From Wuchereria bancrofti (Eukaryota > Nematoda > Chromadorea > Rhabditida > Onchocercidae), in the NCBI GenBank assembly GCA_005281725.1, contig SSBO01000001.1, forward strand, positions 12,195,475-12,259,474: 64,000 bases of DNA, given 5' to 3'. Positions 53,036 through 64,000 of the stretch are shown here, piece after piece (within the stretch, counting starts at the first letter, position 1; each line of letters opens with the position of its first letter). The position numbers and the translations under genes are program-made. The notes under the pieces were generated by a model. The model had not been told where the DNA came from. It did not search any database and worked only from the letters and a program-made list of their open reading frames with translations.

Positions 53036-56000
53036 AAATGTTACTGAGATTTTGTAATTGAATATATATTTTAAAAAAAAAGTGAAAAGAAAACATTCAT
53101 TAAAAGATTAAAAAAAAAGTAGTTGAAATTGTTATAAATCACAACTCAATAATCAGTATTTTAAGAACAAAAATTTCAGATTAAATTTTGCTTTAAATTT
53201 TGCTCCCAATATTATCTACATTTATTCGTTGCTTTTTGCTATTGATATAATGCAAAAAAATTTAGAAAAAAAAATTATTAAAATTTTGTTTTCTTAAAAT
53301 ATGACAAATAGATGAAACTCTAATATTAGACTTTCAGATTATCTATGCTGTTCTTATATTACTGAAAAATTTTAATTTCATTAATTTTACACAAATATCT
53401 CAATAATTCCATTTAAATCTAACAATTGCACAAATTCCTATAAATTAAAACAAAAAAAATCCTTATTTTATTGAAATTCAAAAATATAAATTTTCGGAGA
53501 AAAAATTTATTTCGATTGTATGAAGAATAAATAGTTTTGTAAAATATCAACAAATGCGTAAAATGAATGAAAAAAAAAGCATTTTTTCATTCATTTTAAT
53601 CCATTGAAGCAATGAAAAAGATTGCGCTCCGCCAATTGCGCCAACGGCAAAATAAGCGAACAAAAAAATTAAGAAAAAAAAGAAATTAAAAAGTTTTTTT
53701 TTTCTGACATTCTTTTTCTTTTTATAACACAAGAAAAATTTTAAATTATTTCCAACTATAGAAAACTTGATCTTTTTTAAAAAAAATAAAGGAAAAAAAA
53801 CCCAAGCAATTATTTTATTTCATGTCTTTTTTTAAATTTATTTACATTTTCATTTGTAAAAAATGAAGAAATAAGAGATAGAAGAAAAAAGAGAGAGAGA
53901 GAAGAAGAAATAAGTTTGATATATGAATTTCTTCCTTCTTTTTTTCTTTCATTGATAAATTGAAAATAGTGATTGTGCATAAAATCTCATATTAAAACTG
54001 GTATCAGAGAAATGATAAGTACATACAGCTTATAATTAATTAATTGGCTCATTAATTCATAATTAATCAGCTTTTTGTTTTAATTAAAAATTATTTCTAG
54101 AAATCATATTGCTTAATCAATTATATTGCAACAACTATTGTTATCACCAAAATATCGTTGTTTCGTAATTAATAGGATAATTAAACAGGTTTAATTAATT
54201 AACAGTAACAATCAAATGATGTCGCATAATTTGTGATAGCAATTTTGAAATTATATCTAAATGATTAAAATTTCATTTTGTTTTTAAATATTTTATGCAT
54301 TTTTTAATTAGGAAAAAAAATCAGTTCAGAAAAAATTTAAGTAAATTTTACAAGTAGTAATAATGGAATTATATCAGTTATATTTATAATATTAACAATT
54401 TTATCAGTCATTCTTTATCAACTTTAAAATTATAATTAATTATGCAATATTATTAGCAAATTCAAAAATTTAACTTTATATTTGTTCGAGTAAAGGAAAC
54501 TATTTAAAAAATGTAATTTAGTTTAAGTTAATTATGCAAAAATCCTTTTACAAGTATGCTAAGAATTTTTAATATAATACTATTTTAATAAATTTTGATA
54601 TTTTTATCAAACTTTAATTAATTAGTTAGTCAGATAATCCATTTACTTTCTCTTTTTTTTTTTTTTTTTTGTTTCTTTAGGACTAAATGTGATAAATATT
54701 CTTAATCATTCATTTACTTCTCTTTCCTTTCCACTCTCATTTAAGTCGTCAAGGTCATTGAGGTCATTGCTTTTCTTTCTTTCTTCTTTTTTTTTTTCTT
54801 GGTTAATTTACCCGAAGGACGATGCATTCAGTTATGGAATATTAAACTTTATGATTTTCCCAGCTGAAATATTATTAAGAAAACGATATAAATTTCTCAT
54901 CAGTGTCCTTGTAATTTGCCTAAAATTTCATTTCAAACTTTTCAACTATGTGAAATTTATGCTTTTCATGGATAAAATTTGTACCGAAAAAAAAAAACAG
55001 GAAATAGGTAATGCAATTCTTTCTAAGAAATTTTTTTCTAACAATTTTTTCTTCTCAATTTTTTTGTTAGGTATTAACTTTAATCATTAATTATTATTCA
55101 AAAAAGAAAAGTGTCATGCGTGAAATGATTTAAGTAATTTTAAAGTAATCAATGTAAAATCTTATTTTGCATTTCATAATATCTATGATTTGATCATTTA
55201 TAAAACAAAATCACATAGAATGAAATAGTCTATAATACTTAAAATTATTTGAAATAGAAGAAAAAAAGTTAATGTTCTTTTGATATTTATTATAATTTAA
55301 TTAATTATCGTATATAGTTAAAAATTTCGTAAAAAACCATTACAGATATATTAAGAAAAAGAAATATATTATATTATTCCAACATAAAATATTGGAATAA
55401 TACTATTCCTATCAGTTTTAACTTTTTTCTTCAATTCTAACTCTTTTGTTAACATTAATTAATTTAATATTAATTAGTTTAAAAACGCCTGAAGACGTAA
55501 AACATTTGATACTACGCATTGAAATAAATTATACATAATTCTAATCATTTATCATTTTATAATTCTTGTCCATTTAATCTTTTATTGTTAATATAAATTT
55601 AAAATAAAAAGGTTTTTTTTTCCTTTTTAAAGAATATATTTTTTTATTTTTTATTTTTTAAAGAGAAACTTTTTAAATCTAAAAGAAAAAAGAGATAAGA
55701 AATAAAAAAAGTTACAATGCGCATAAAACTTATAATAGTTTATAACAACTAATTAATGTTGACTTAATTATTCTTTTCTAATTTTTCCCTTTCCTCTCAA
55801 ATCATTTTAGGCCAAGAAAACAAACTTTCTCTTTCGTCAATTTAAATTGGCCAATTATTTTTCTTTCGCTATCATTATTGATAATAAACTATTGAAGCGG
55901 AACGATGTAAATGACCTCTTTTCTTTTTTTCTCTCTCCCTCTCTTCTTTTTTTTTTTAATTTAATGTCATCAAATTGTATAGATCTTTTTTAAAAAAAAA

Positions 56001-58718
56001 ATTGTTATTTACAATGAATGTCATTGTTAATTGATTAATTTGTGTCTTTCATTTAATTCCTTTTGTTGATAAAAAAAAAGAAGTGATAAAATTCAATTCA
56101 ATTAATTTCACTAATAATTGATTATTTTCTTTTTTTGATATTTGAAAATTAATCAACTAAAACATACATTCATGCATTATTCTTTCATTTGTTTAAAAAA
56201 TGATAAAATTAAAGATTTCAAGAATCATTATGATCGAAATCTCTTCTTTCCAGTAATGAAATGAAATAAAATCCAAAAAAAAGGAGAGAGAGAGAAAGAA
56301 GAAAATAAAATGTGATAAGATGGAAAAAAGAGAAGGAAAATTACCAATTAAAATGACCTTGGCATAAATTATTTCATTTCTTCTCATTTTTTTTTTTTAA
56401 ATTTTAATTTTAGTTTTTATTTCCTTCTATTTTTACATTTCTCAATTATTCTGTTTACGATGAGTGTAACTAATTTCTGTAAGATTGACTATTTGTTTTG
56501 GAAATTGGTCGTCAATGAAATTTCGATTTTTTTTTCTTGGATGAATTTTTTTTTTTTTTGAATGAATAATTTTAAATGAAAATTTTCAATGTAAATATGT
56601 ATCACATAATGAATAATAAATTAAAGTAATTTTCTACGCCTATTTTTTTAAATGGTTTAAAAGCAAATAGTATTTTAGAAATTGAAAATTTTGATAATTT
56701 TATAATTAATAGAAAGATGAAATAATATTAGTATACTTCTTTAATTTTTTTTTAACTTCTAGTATTCATCATGAATTAAAGAGCAATTAGTGTTTAAAAA
56801 CTTGAAATTAATTTTAATTTTTATAATTTGTAGAAATCTATCCTAATTTTCATAAACATGAAGGAATATTTTAAAATCTAACAGCAATTAATGTTAAAAA
56901 ATCACAAATGTTTTTATTTTATATTTGATAAAAATTTTGATAATTATTAAATATTTTAATTTTGGCAATTATTAGCAATGCAAAAATTTGATATTTGTAA
57001 AATTGCTTTTAATTACAATAATTGTTAAAAAAGTAATGTAATTTTGGTTGACATTTTAGAACACTTTTTTTTTTTAATTTTTATAGTCAATAAAAAAAGA
57101 GCGAAACTTTATAATACAATCATTGTTTAATTAAAATCAATTCTGAAAGTTTGATTAGTAACAATTATAGCTTTCAACGATTTTCACATTTTTTTCCAAT
57201 CAAATATGGCAAATGTTTTATACAATTTCTTAAATGAAATTACGCAAAGTTAAATAGAATTATTTATAAATTAATCACATTTTTTTAATTAATCAAATTT
57301 TAATCTTTCTTTTTTGATGAATTATTTTTGTGAGAGATTGGTGGATTACTTTTTTTTTTTAAACAAGTTTGTAAAAATTGATACATTTTATTCAGTAAAT
57401 CATTTCTCATTAAGATTACACTAAATGTTTGGAAAGGAAAAAAAAAGAAAAACCATTGTGTGTATTGAAGAATTTTTTGTCTTTTCTTTTTATAACAAAG
57501 AAAAAATGGGATATTCTTAATTAATTAATTAATTAATATTAACTTAAATTTCTCCGCAAAATAATATTCAAATGTATTTTAACTAACATAAAAAAATATG
57601 CAGTATTTAAGTTGTGTTTTTTTATTTCTATTTTTTTAAATCAATAAATAAATTATTACTCATTGCTTGAAAATTTCATATAAATTTTGAAATATTATTT
57701 TAATTTTTTCAAAAATCTTCTTTCTACTTCTTTTATACAATATTAAAATAAAAGAAAAAAGAATTACGTTGAAAATGGATGTAATTAGATAAAATTGTAA
57801 AAGATGAAAAAGTCAAAAGAAGAAAGGAAAGGAAGAAAAGAAAGAAAACTGAAGAAGTAACTTCGTTTTAATGAATAGTAATTACATTTATTATAATAGT
57901 AACAACAATAACTGGTAATTATAGTTATAATAGTAATAATACTAATCATAATTTACCATCCATAAAATTTTGTATAATTTATTTGAGCAATTTTATAAAA
58001 TTCTAGTTAATTAAAAAAGAAATTAAAGAACATTTTTAATTGAAGTAATTTTATTGATAAGTAATAAATTTATCATTAATACCAATCACATAGATTGATT
58101 TGTATATTTTTGCTATTTTTTTTTCTTTTTCTGTAAATTTAGTAGTTAAATACTAATATTTATGCTAAAAAAAAAAAATTTTACGAGTAAGAAAAGTTAA
58201 TTAAAAAAGAAATTAATAGTGTTTTGATTAATTCATAAAATTATCATTAAAAGAAAAAACATGAAAAGAAAAGAAAAAAATAATAAATAAACGAGAACAA
58301 ATTTATAAAATTCTTTTCACATTCTTTTCTTAATTATAGCTTGAAAAATATTAAAATAAGTAAAAATCATTAAATAAATGATATGATAGAAAGAGGCCGA
58401 AGAAGATAACTTGCTACACTATAAAATTTGTCGAATTTTCAAATTTTTTTTTTGGTTATTTTGCCAAACTTGTTATATATTCCAGTTTTATTTAAAATGG
58501 TAGAATTAAAAATCAAAAAAAAAAAAAAAAAATGAAGAAAAGAAGAATAAAAAGAAATTTTGCATAAAAATGTTCTGTACTAAAATTTATCATTAATTAT
58601 TAATAGCTGCTTTATACATAGATATATTCAAAAAAAAAATTTTTTTAATTGATGTATTAAATTTTATCATATTTCATCTGTTTCAATTTATCGTTTTAGA
58701 AAATTTTTAAATTCTTAC
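53036..58718. other. Long intron of the distal EF-hand transcript or intergenic DNA
   Basis: Extremely AT-rich, with poly-A/T runs and purine tracts, for example GA-rich at 53880-53910 and 56285-56340. Apart from the GC-rich block at 53621-53648 I see no exon or RNA gene. Confidence 0.5.
53621..53648. promoter_or_regulatory. Isolated GC-rich block upstream of the internal EF-hand start
   Basis: A 28-bp stretch rich in GCGC/GGCG words in otherwise extremely AT-rich DNA. On the minus strand it reads with two TTGGCG and two GCGCAAT words, similar to E2F-type sites. It is about 600 bp upstream of the internal start. Function is inferred from composition only. Confidence 0.3.
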
Positions 58719-58739
58719 CAATAATTGTATCAGTAAAAT
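58719..58739 (-). CDS. 21-nt microexon of the distal EF-hand transcript
   Basis: Flanked by CTTCCCAG on the 5' side and GTAAGAAT on the 3' side (minus strand). In the phase required by exon 2 at 52487 it encodes DFTDTII followed by V. It joins the distal first exon (62501) and exon 2 without a stop, giving MSLIPDFTDTIIVVRFDEID at the junction. Intron lengths would be about 3.8 and 6.2 kb. Confidence 0.6.
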
Positions 58740-61184
58740 CTGGGAAGTCTTTTTTTTTCAAATTTAAAAATTTTAAGTCATAATTAAAAATATGAATGAT
58801 GTGCAAAAATTTTCTTAAGAGTAATTGCTAATTACGCTCATTTAATTAGACTTAATGTTATCACTAATATGCAAATTATGAAATATTTTAGATGTATTTT
58901 TAAAATAAAATTTAGATCATTTATTTTAGATGAAATATTTCTATATGCTTTTTTGTTATACATTAAATACAACTAAAGTCTAAATTATTTATTAAATTTG
59001 TTAAATGAGTAAATCTTTTCCGGTCTTCTAGTATTTATTTCCGATACATTGTCGTTTTTTTAAAAAAAATTATTTACTTATTAAATAAATTTAATAAATA
59101 AATAATTCAGATTATGTTGTTGATAAATGGAAAATTAATTGGGTCTTTTTAACTAGTTGATTACATCTTAAAATCATTTTAATTGTTGAAATCATCGATC
59201 ATTTAAAGTATTTTAGTTTCCCTTCAAAAAAATAAAAAAAAAAGAAGCCGTTGTCTTTTAAATTTTTAGAATGAATTTTAATTTATTGGTACATGTTTTT
59301 TTATAACACTCAGAAATTTCCATTTCATTATATTCGTTCTAATTTATCTCAAATTTCTATCATAAAATAGAGAAATGAAATTACCGGTCGTTAATATGAC
59401 CTGTATTCGACTACTGCAGCAAGCTGCTGATAATTATCATTTGCGATCTTCGTCGAAATTTGAAATATGCAAAAATTTTAAAAATTTTCTATGAAAATTT
59501 AAAAAAAAAAAAAGAAATTGCTTTGTTTTGCTGCACTAAGTGCTTTTAGGTTTAAATGTAAATTTTTTTCGAGTGAAACCTCTTTTTATTCTGAATTTTA
59601 AATAATTAATTTTTGGAATTAGTTTAAAATTTGAATTATTAATTTAAATATTTCGATGATCAATTACATTAATTCCTTCTTACATTAATTCGCTTAGTTT
59701 TTCATAGATAAATCATCGAAGACAAACATTTTTCACATTTCAAGCATGCAACCATTTTTCAAATTTTTTATATTGAAAACTGTAAAATTTGAAATTTGAA
59801 ATTTACAAGTGGAATTAATCTGAGTTTAAATTTAAACACCATTAAAAGTGGCGGTTATTTTTCAAAAATATGCTGCAAAATTTTAAATTTTTATCAATTT
59901 ATCAAATTTTTAAGTTTCTATCAACTTTTTAAAATTGACGACTTTTTGATGTTAGATAATAATGAGGAATTTAAATGTTAAATGATTTTATTTTAATAAT
60001 TATTTGAGAAAATTGGGTGTATTACAGAAAAAGAAAATGAAAATCATTCCATTAATTTATTAGATAAAATTAAATTTTGATTAATTAATAAATTAATTCT
60101 TTCGTTGCACTCTCTCTTCTCTTGTTCTTCTAATTCTCGCAATTTTTCCAATATTTTCCAGTCTATTTACCACTGTTCTTTAAATTATTTTTTCTTAAAG
60201 TAAATTTCAAAATTTTGCAAAATCTTTCATAATTTATTCTCAAACTTTAAACAATCCAAATAAAAGATTAAGTAAATAAATAGCACAAAATTAGATTAGT
60301 ATTAGTATGTAGGCATTTTTTTTTAATTCCATTTTGAACAGATTTTTGTCCTTTTTTAAATTCCTATTTTTGAAAAGATAACAAAGATTAGAATCAATTG
60401 TAACCTAAATTTAATAAATAATACCATGGAACACGTTTAATTGAACATAATGAATGTTTCAACAAAATGAAAAGTAGGAGGAAGAGAAGAGGAAAAGAGT
60501 AGTAACAACTCCCTCACAAATTCATTTGCGGATTTTTTCCTCTCTCTCTCTCTTTCTCTCTCTCTCCCTCTTCATCAATCTTAATTTCCATAATTAAACA
60601 ATTAGTTTTTTTTTTCTTCTTTATATGACATTAAATTTTTTTTTTTTTTGAATTTAGTGAATATAAATTTAGATAAAATGAAAAAACTTGCAAAAATTTG
60701 TCAGTCAATTTTTTTTCCATTTTTTCTTATATTTGAAAGTGAATTTATAGAAATACTTCTTAACTTAGAATTGTAACAATTCAAAATTTCAAAATTTGTA
60801 ATTAATGAATGTATTCCAAAATTTGATTGCATAGTCATTTGACGGTACTTTAAATGAAGCAATTTTAATCTAGTACGATAGTTGAAGTGGGAAGTAGAAT
60901 AATATTTTATTAACTTAGCAATTAGTACACTTGAAACAATTGTTTTATATTACTTCAAGAAGATTAATAAGATTTTAATTTTAAAACGTTCAATTAAATG
61001 AAGAAATTTTAATGATTAAATTTGAAGAAAAATTTTAATTATTGATTTGATGACAAAATTAACAAAATGCTATTTTAATACGTCAATTAATTTTGATTGA
61101 ATTTCAAATGCTTGAATCATTATTACAACAATAATTATACTTTGGGTTCTTATTATTATTAATTGTTATTATTATTATTAATTG

Positions 61185-61253
<69 letters not shown>

Positions 61254-62500
61254 ATAAGCTTACTATCACTAAAGCACTAATACCAAATTATTATTTCAGT
61301 ATTATTTTAATATACTTTTTTTCATTAGACAAATGAAAAACCAATTCATTCTTCCATGTAAACAATTTTTTTTCCAGAAAATAAAAATTTATTCGTAATG
61401 ATAATCTCTCATCTTGATCAATGCTCTCTGAAGGATAAATTTCCTTTTTTTGATTTAATTTTATTGTTTTTTTAAAATTTCATGCCTTTATATTTATTTA
61501 TTCTAAATAAAGTATTTTACATTTGATTCGATTTCTGTTTTTTAAAGTGTTTCTTTTGAGTTAATTTTCTTATTCAAAAATTATGCATTTTAAGTGTTAT
61601 TTATGTAAATAAAAAGGAAAAAAGAAGTCGCTTCCGTTATATTTTATTCAAAACTATGATTTAAATATATCACTGTAATATCTTTATCACAATTATTACT
61701 GTATATTTAATTCAAATTCAATTTAATACTTATAACTTTTTTGTTAGCTTTCTAAAAACGTTTCACGTAAACAAAAAATAAGATAAAATTATCGAAAATT
61801 AAAAAAGGTTAAATATCTTTTGTTACATGTTATTCGATCTAATTTATTTCAAAAATTAACTGGAATTTTTAGTTCTTGTATATCAAATTTAGATTTCTCT
61901 AGGGAACGAAATAATTTTTAGCTAATTTTAATTCATTTCTGACTGCTATGAGAAAAATAAAAGTATATTTGTATTCAAGCAAGAATTTTTAGCCACTAAA
62001 ATTTCAACTTTTTATTTCTTCAAAACTTTTCTTTATTTATTGCATTTATTGTTATAAATTTCTCCATGAAGTATTCATTAAAAGATCTAATTTAAATTTA
62101 TAAATTTTCTGCTTCTATTTTCATCGTTTTTTTTTCTTCCTTTAGCGTTAACTGAGATGGCCGAAATTTTGAGAAAATTCAAATTCAATTATGTATGAAT
62201 ATATATTTTTTTCGTGGATATTTTCATTACTTTGACCGAAATTATTTTCAAATTATTTAAATTACTTCAAAATTTCATCATTTATTCAACAATAACTGAC
62301 GTTGTTAGTAATTTGATGATTTGGCGTTGTTAGTAATTTTTCACTTCAAAATATCCTCTAATGCTTTCGTATGGATAAAATAAAAATTGTTGTGCTTCAT
62401 TTAGTAGCTAACTGATAAATTTTAATGTTGAAATTCAGGCTTATTATTGTTCAATACTTTTAAAAATGATTTCAAAAGCTTCAATATTAAAATTACTTAC
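58740..62500. other. First intron of the distal EF-hand transcript
   Basis: AT-rich. A roughly 80-bp block at 59385-59460 is much less AT-rich and open on both strands, without phase-compatible splice sites; it may be an enhancer-like element. A TTA trinucleotide array lies at 61145-61250. Confidence 0.45.
61145..61250. repeat. (ATT)n trinucleotide array
   Basis: More than 25 ATT units, the last 20 or so nearly uninterrupted, preceded by units with AATTGTT variants. Confidence 0.9.
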
Positions 62501-62552
62501 CTGGAATTAAGCTCATTATTATTAAGTGCAGGCATACTTTACTTAAAGTCAT
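62501..62552 (-). CDS. Distal first exon of the EF-hand gene (form without clear signal peptide)
   Basis: Ends at a near-perfect donor, CCAG|GTAAGTAA. Two in-frame starts are possible: ATG at 62552 (MTLSKVCLHLIIMSLIP) and ATG at 62516 (MSLIP); a stop precedes the first. Both end in phase 1, as the microexon needs. Total coding length from 62552 would be 738 nt, 245 residues. From the second ATG the protein would be cytosolic; the longer start adds a weakly hydrophobic stretch that might act as a signal. Confidence 0.55.
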
Positions 62553-64000
62553 GCACAAGTGATTATTTCAACAAATTTTCATCTTTATCCATTTTTATAT
62601 CACTTTTTGTTGCTTTTTTTATTTTTTTTTTTTGTTATTACTTTTCTCCTATTTTCTAATATAATTTCTAAAATTTATTTAATAATCAAATTGCTTACTT
62701 ATTTTGTCTTTTACTGATTTATCATCAAATTAAAATTAACAAATTTTAGGAAAGAACAGAAATTGAAATTACTTGTAATTTTTTGCATATTAGCAAGTAT
62801 TTGTCAACATATGCTGGAATTTATTATTGAAAATGAAAGAAAAGTAATTACTAATCGTCAAATTAATAATGAATAAAATTTATAAATGAATGATAAATTG
62901 GGTATTAATAATGCAACAAATTAAACTTTTTAAAAATATGAAACACATTTTTGGACAACAATCGCATTCCATTATCAAAATTAAAAATAGAATAATCAGT
63001 AATTTATTCTTTCTTTTTAATATCTTTATTATTCTTGGAACTTTTTTCCTATTTTTGTAAAGAGACATATAGTTCCATTTTAGCGGAATGATAGTATGAT
63101 TAAATCATAATAATAGAAATTTCAATAAACTAATAGTAATAATAATGATAATAATAGTAATAGCAGTGATAATAACAACGATAACAACAAAGTAGTAATA
63201 ATAACAATAGCAATAGTAATAATAATTATAATAAAACAATAACACAAAGAGGAAAAGATATTATTTACTGCAGTTCAAATACAATTATCATATCAATGTC
63301 TTTTGGTCAATGTCCCTTCATTGGAATGTAATCAGTTGATTCGTTTCATTTTAATTTTCGTTTTATTTAAAAATCAGACAGTTTTTTTCCTAAACTTTCA
63401 ACAATTTATAATAATTCAGCTTAAGATAAGCTGAAACATTGGTTTATCAATTGTTAAGCAATGATATTCTCAGTTTATCATTTTATTAACTATTGTAATC
63501 TTTATCAAATTGAATTTTCATTAAATTTCTATTAGTTCAGCTGGACATATGTTCGTAAGAACTATTGCAACAGGAGGTGAGGAATCATTTTTAAAATAAG
63601 TAAAAACTAATGTCAATGTGCATATTTTTAGATGATATTTGAATATGTGTAAATTTCAACATTTTAATTTAACATTTATATCTATTCTTATCACATCTTA
63701 AATCTAAAATGTTTGTTTTTCATAAATTCTGATTAATTTTTCAAGTCTTTTTTCCTAAAAATATTCAATAATTAGAAATAGAAATATTAATTGAATAATT
63801 CATCAGCACTATTATTAAATTTTAAGAATATATAAGATGAGAAAGAAAAAAAAAAGAAAATATCAAATTATAAATTTTTAATAAAAATTAAAAAATTGTT
63901 AAAAGAATAGAATAAAAATTGATTAATAATAATGATGCATTATTTATACAAAATAATTATTGTATTCCTATTACTACAACTATTACTACTGAGATGTTGT
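62553..64000. other. AT-rich region at the window end
   Basis: No gene recognised. An imperfect trinucleotide array of AAT, GAT, AAC and AGT units occupies about 63125-63240. The region could hold the promoter of the distal EF-hand transcript. Confidence 0.5.
63125..63240. repeat. Degenerate AAT/AAC/GAT trinucleotide array
   Basis: Triplets of the form ATA/ATG/ACA/AGT-AA recur with a 3-bp period across about 115 bp with frequent substitutions. Confidence 0.75.

Noticed and set aside
54689..55090. Long open frame of 133 codons, Phe/Leu-rich
   Set aside because: Composition mirrors poly-T tracts (strings of F, L, S); no domain, no splice context.
59391..59460. Possible extra EF-hand-gene exon (IANDNYQQLAAVVEYR on the minus strand)
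   Set aside because: Its end is in phase 2 and joining to the microexon gives a stop; there is no convincing acceptor.
1..64000. CRISPR arrays, bacterial operons, viral or symbiont insertions
   Set aside because: No spaced direct repeats, no ribosome-binding sites, no uninterrupted long bacterial genes and no viral enzyme motifs were seen.

Overview
The window looks like a piece of a nematode chromosome. It is very AT-rich, genes are split into many short exons, and three of the five genes have a TTTCAG- or TTTACAG-type 3' splice site 15-24 bases upstream of the start codon with no matching exon before it, as expected for spliced-leader trans-splicing. The proteins are animal proteins: an integrin alpha chain, an intraflagellar transport protein, an ER DnaJ/SANT protein, a WH1-domain protein and an EF-hand protein. 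A spirurid or filarial-type nematode fits best, but that is inference. Nothing bacterial, viral or CRISPR-like was seen.

Layout. (1) 820-11800, minus strand: a complete 30-exon gene for IFT139/TTC21B, 1312 codons, with reading frame and splice phase closing at every junction. (2) 13612-16156, minus: a 7-exon gene for a small 285-residue WH1 (EVH1) protein; a tRNA-Arg(TCT) gene lies inside its first intron on the same strand. (3) 17862-19654: a diverged inverted repeat about 1.8 kb across. (4) 19655-26931: a gene-poor upstream region. (5) 26951-40014, plus: a 23-exon integrin alpha chain of the RGD-binding (PAT-2/alpha-V) class. (6) 43553-47488, minus: a 10-exon DNAJC1 homologue. (7) 50764-62552, minus: a six-EF-hand protein gene with two alternative starts, an internal one at 53015 that encodes a signal peptide and a distal one at 62501-62552 spliced through a 21-nt microexon at 58719-58739. 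The rest, to 64000, is AT-rich sequence with trinucleotide arrays.

The genes do not form one pathway. They cover cilium assembly (IFT139), possible actin or scaffold signalling (WH1 protein), cell-matrix adhesion (integrin), ER chaperoning (DNAJC1) and calcium binding (EF-hand protein). Several non-coding signals match the neighbouring gene's job: an RFX/X-box-like palindrome upstream of the IFT gene, a cluster of unfolded-protein-response-like motifs upstream of the ER J-protein gene, and a local excess of ACCGGAA motifs around the integrin first exon.

All exon boundaries come from reading splice sites, phase and family similarity by eye. Two junctions (integrin exon 20/21 and DNAJC1 exon 5/6) have no good canonical donor and need transcript evidence.
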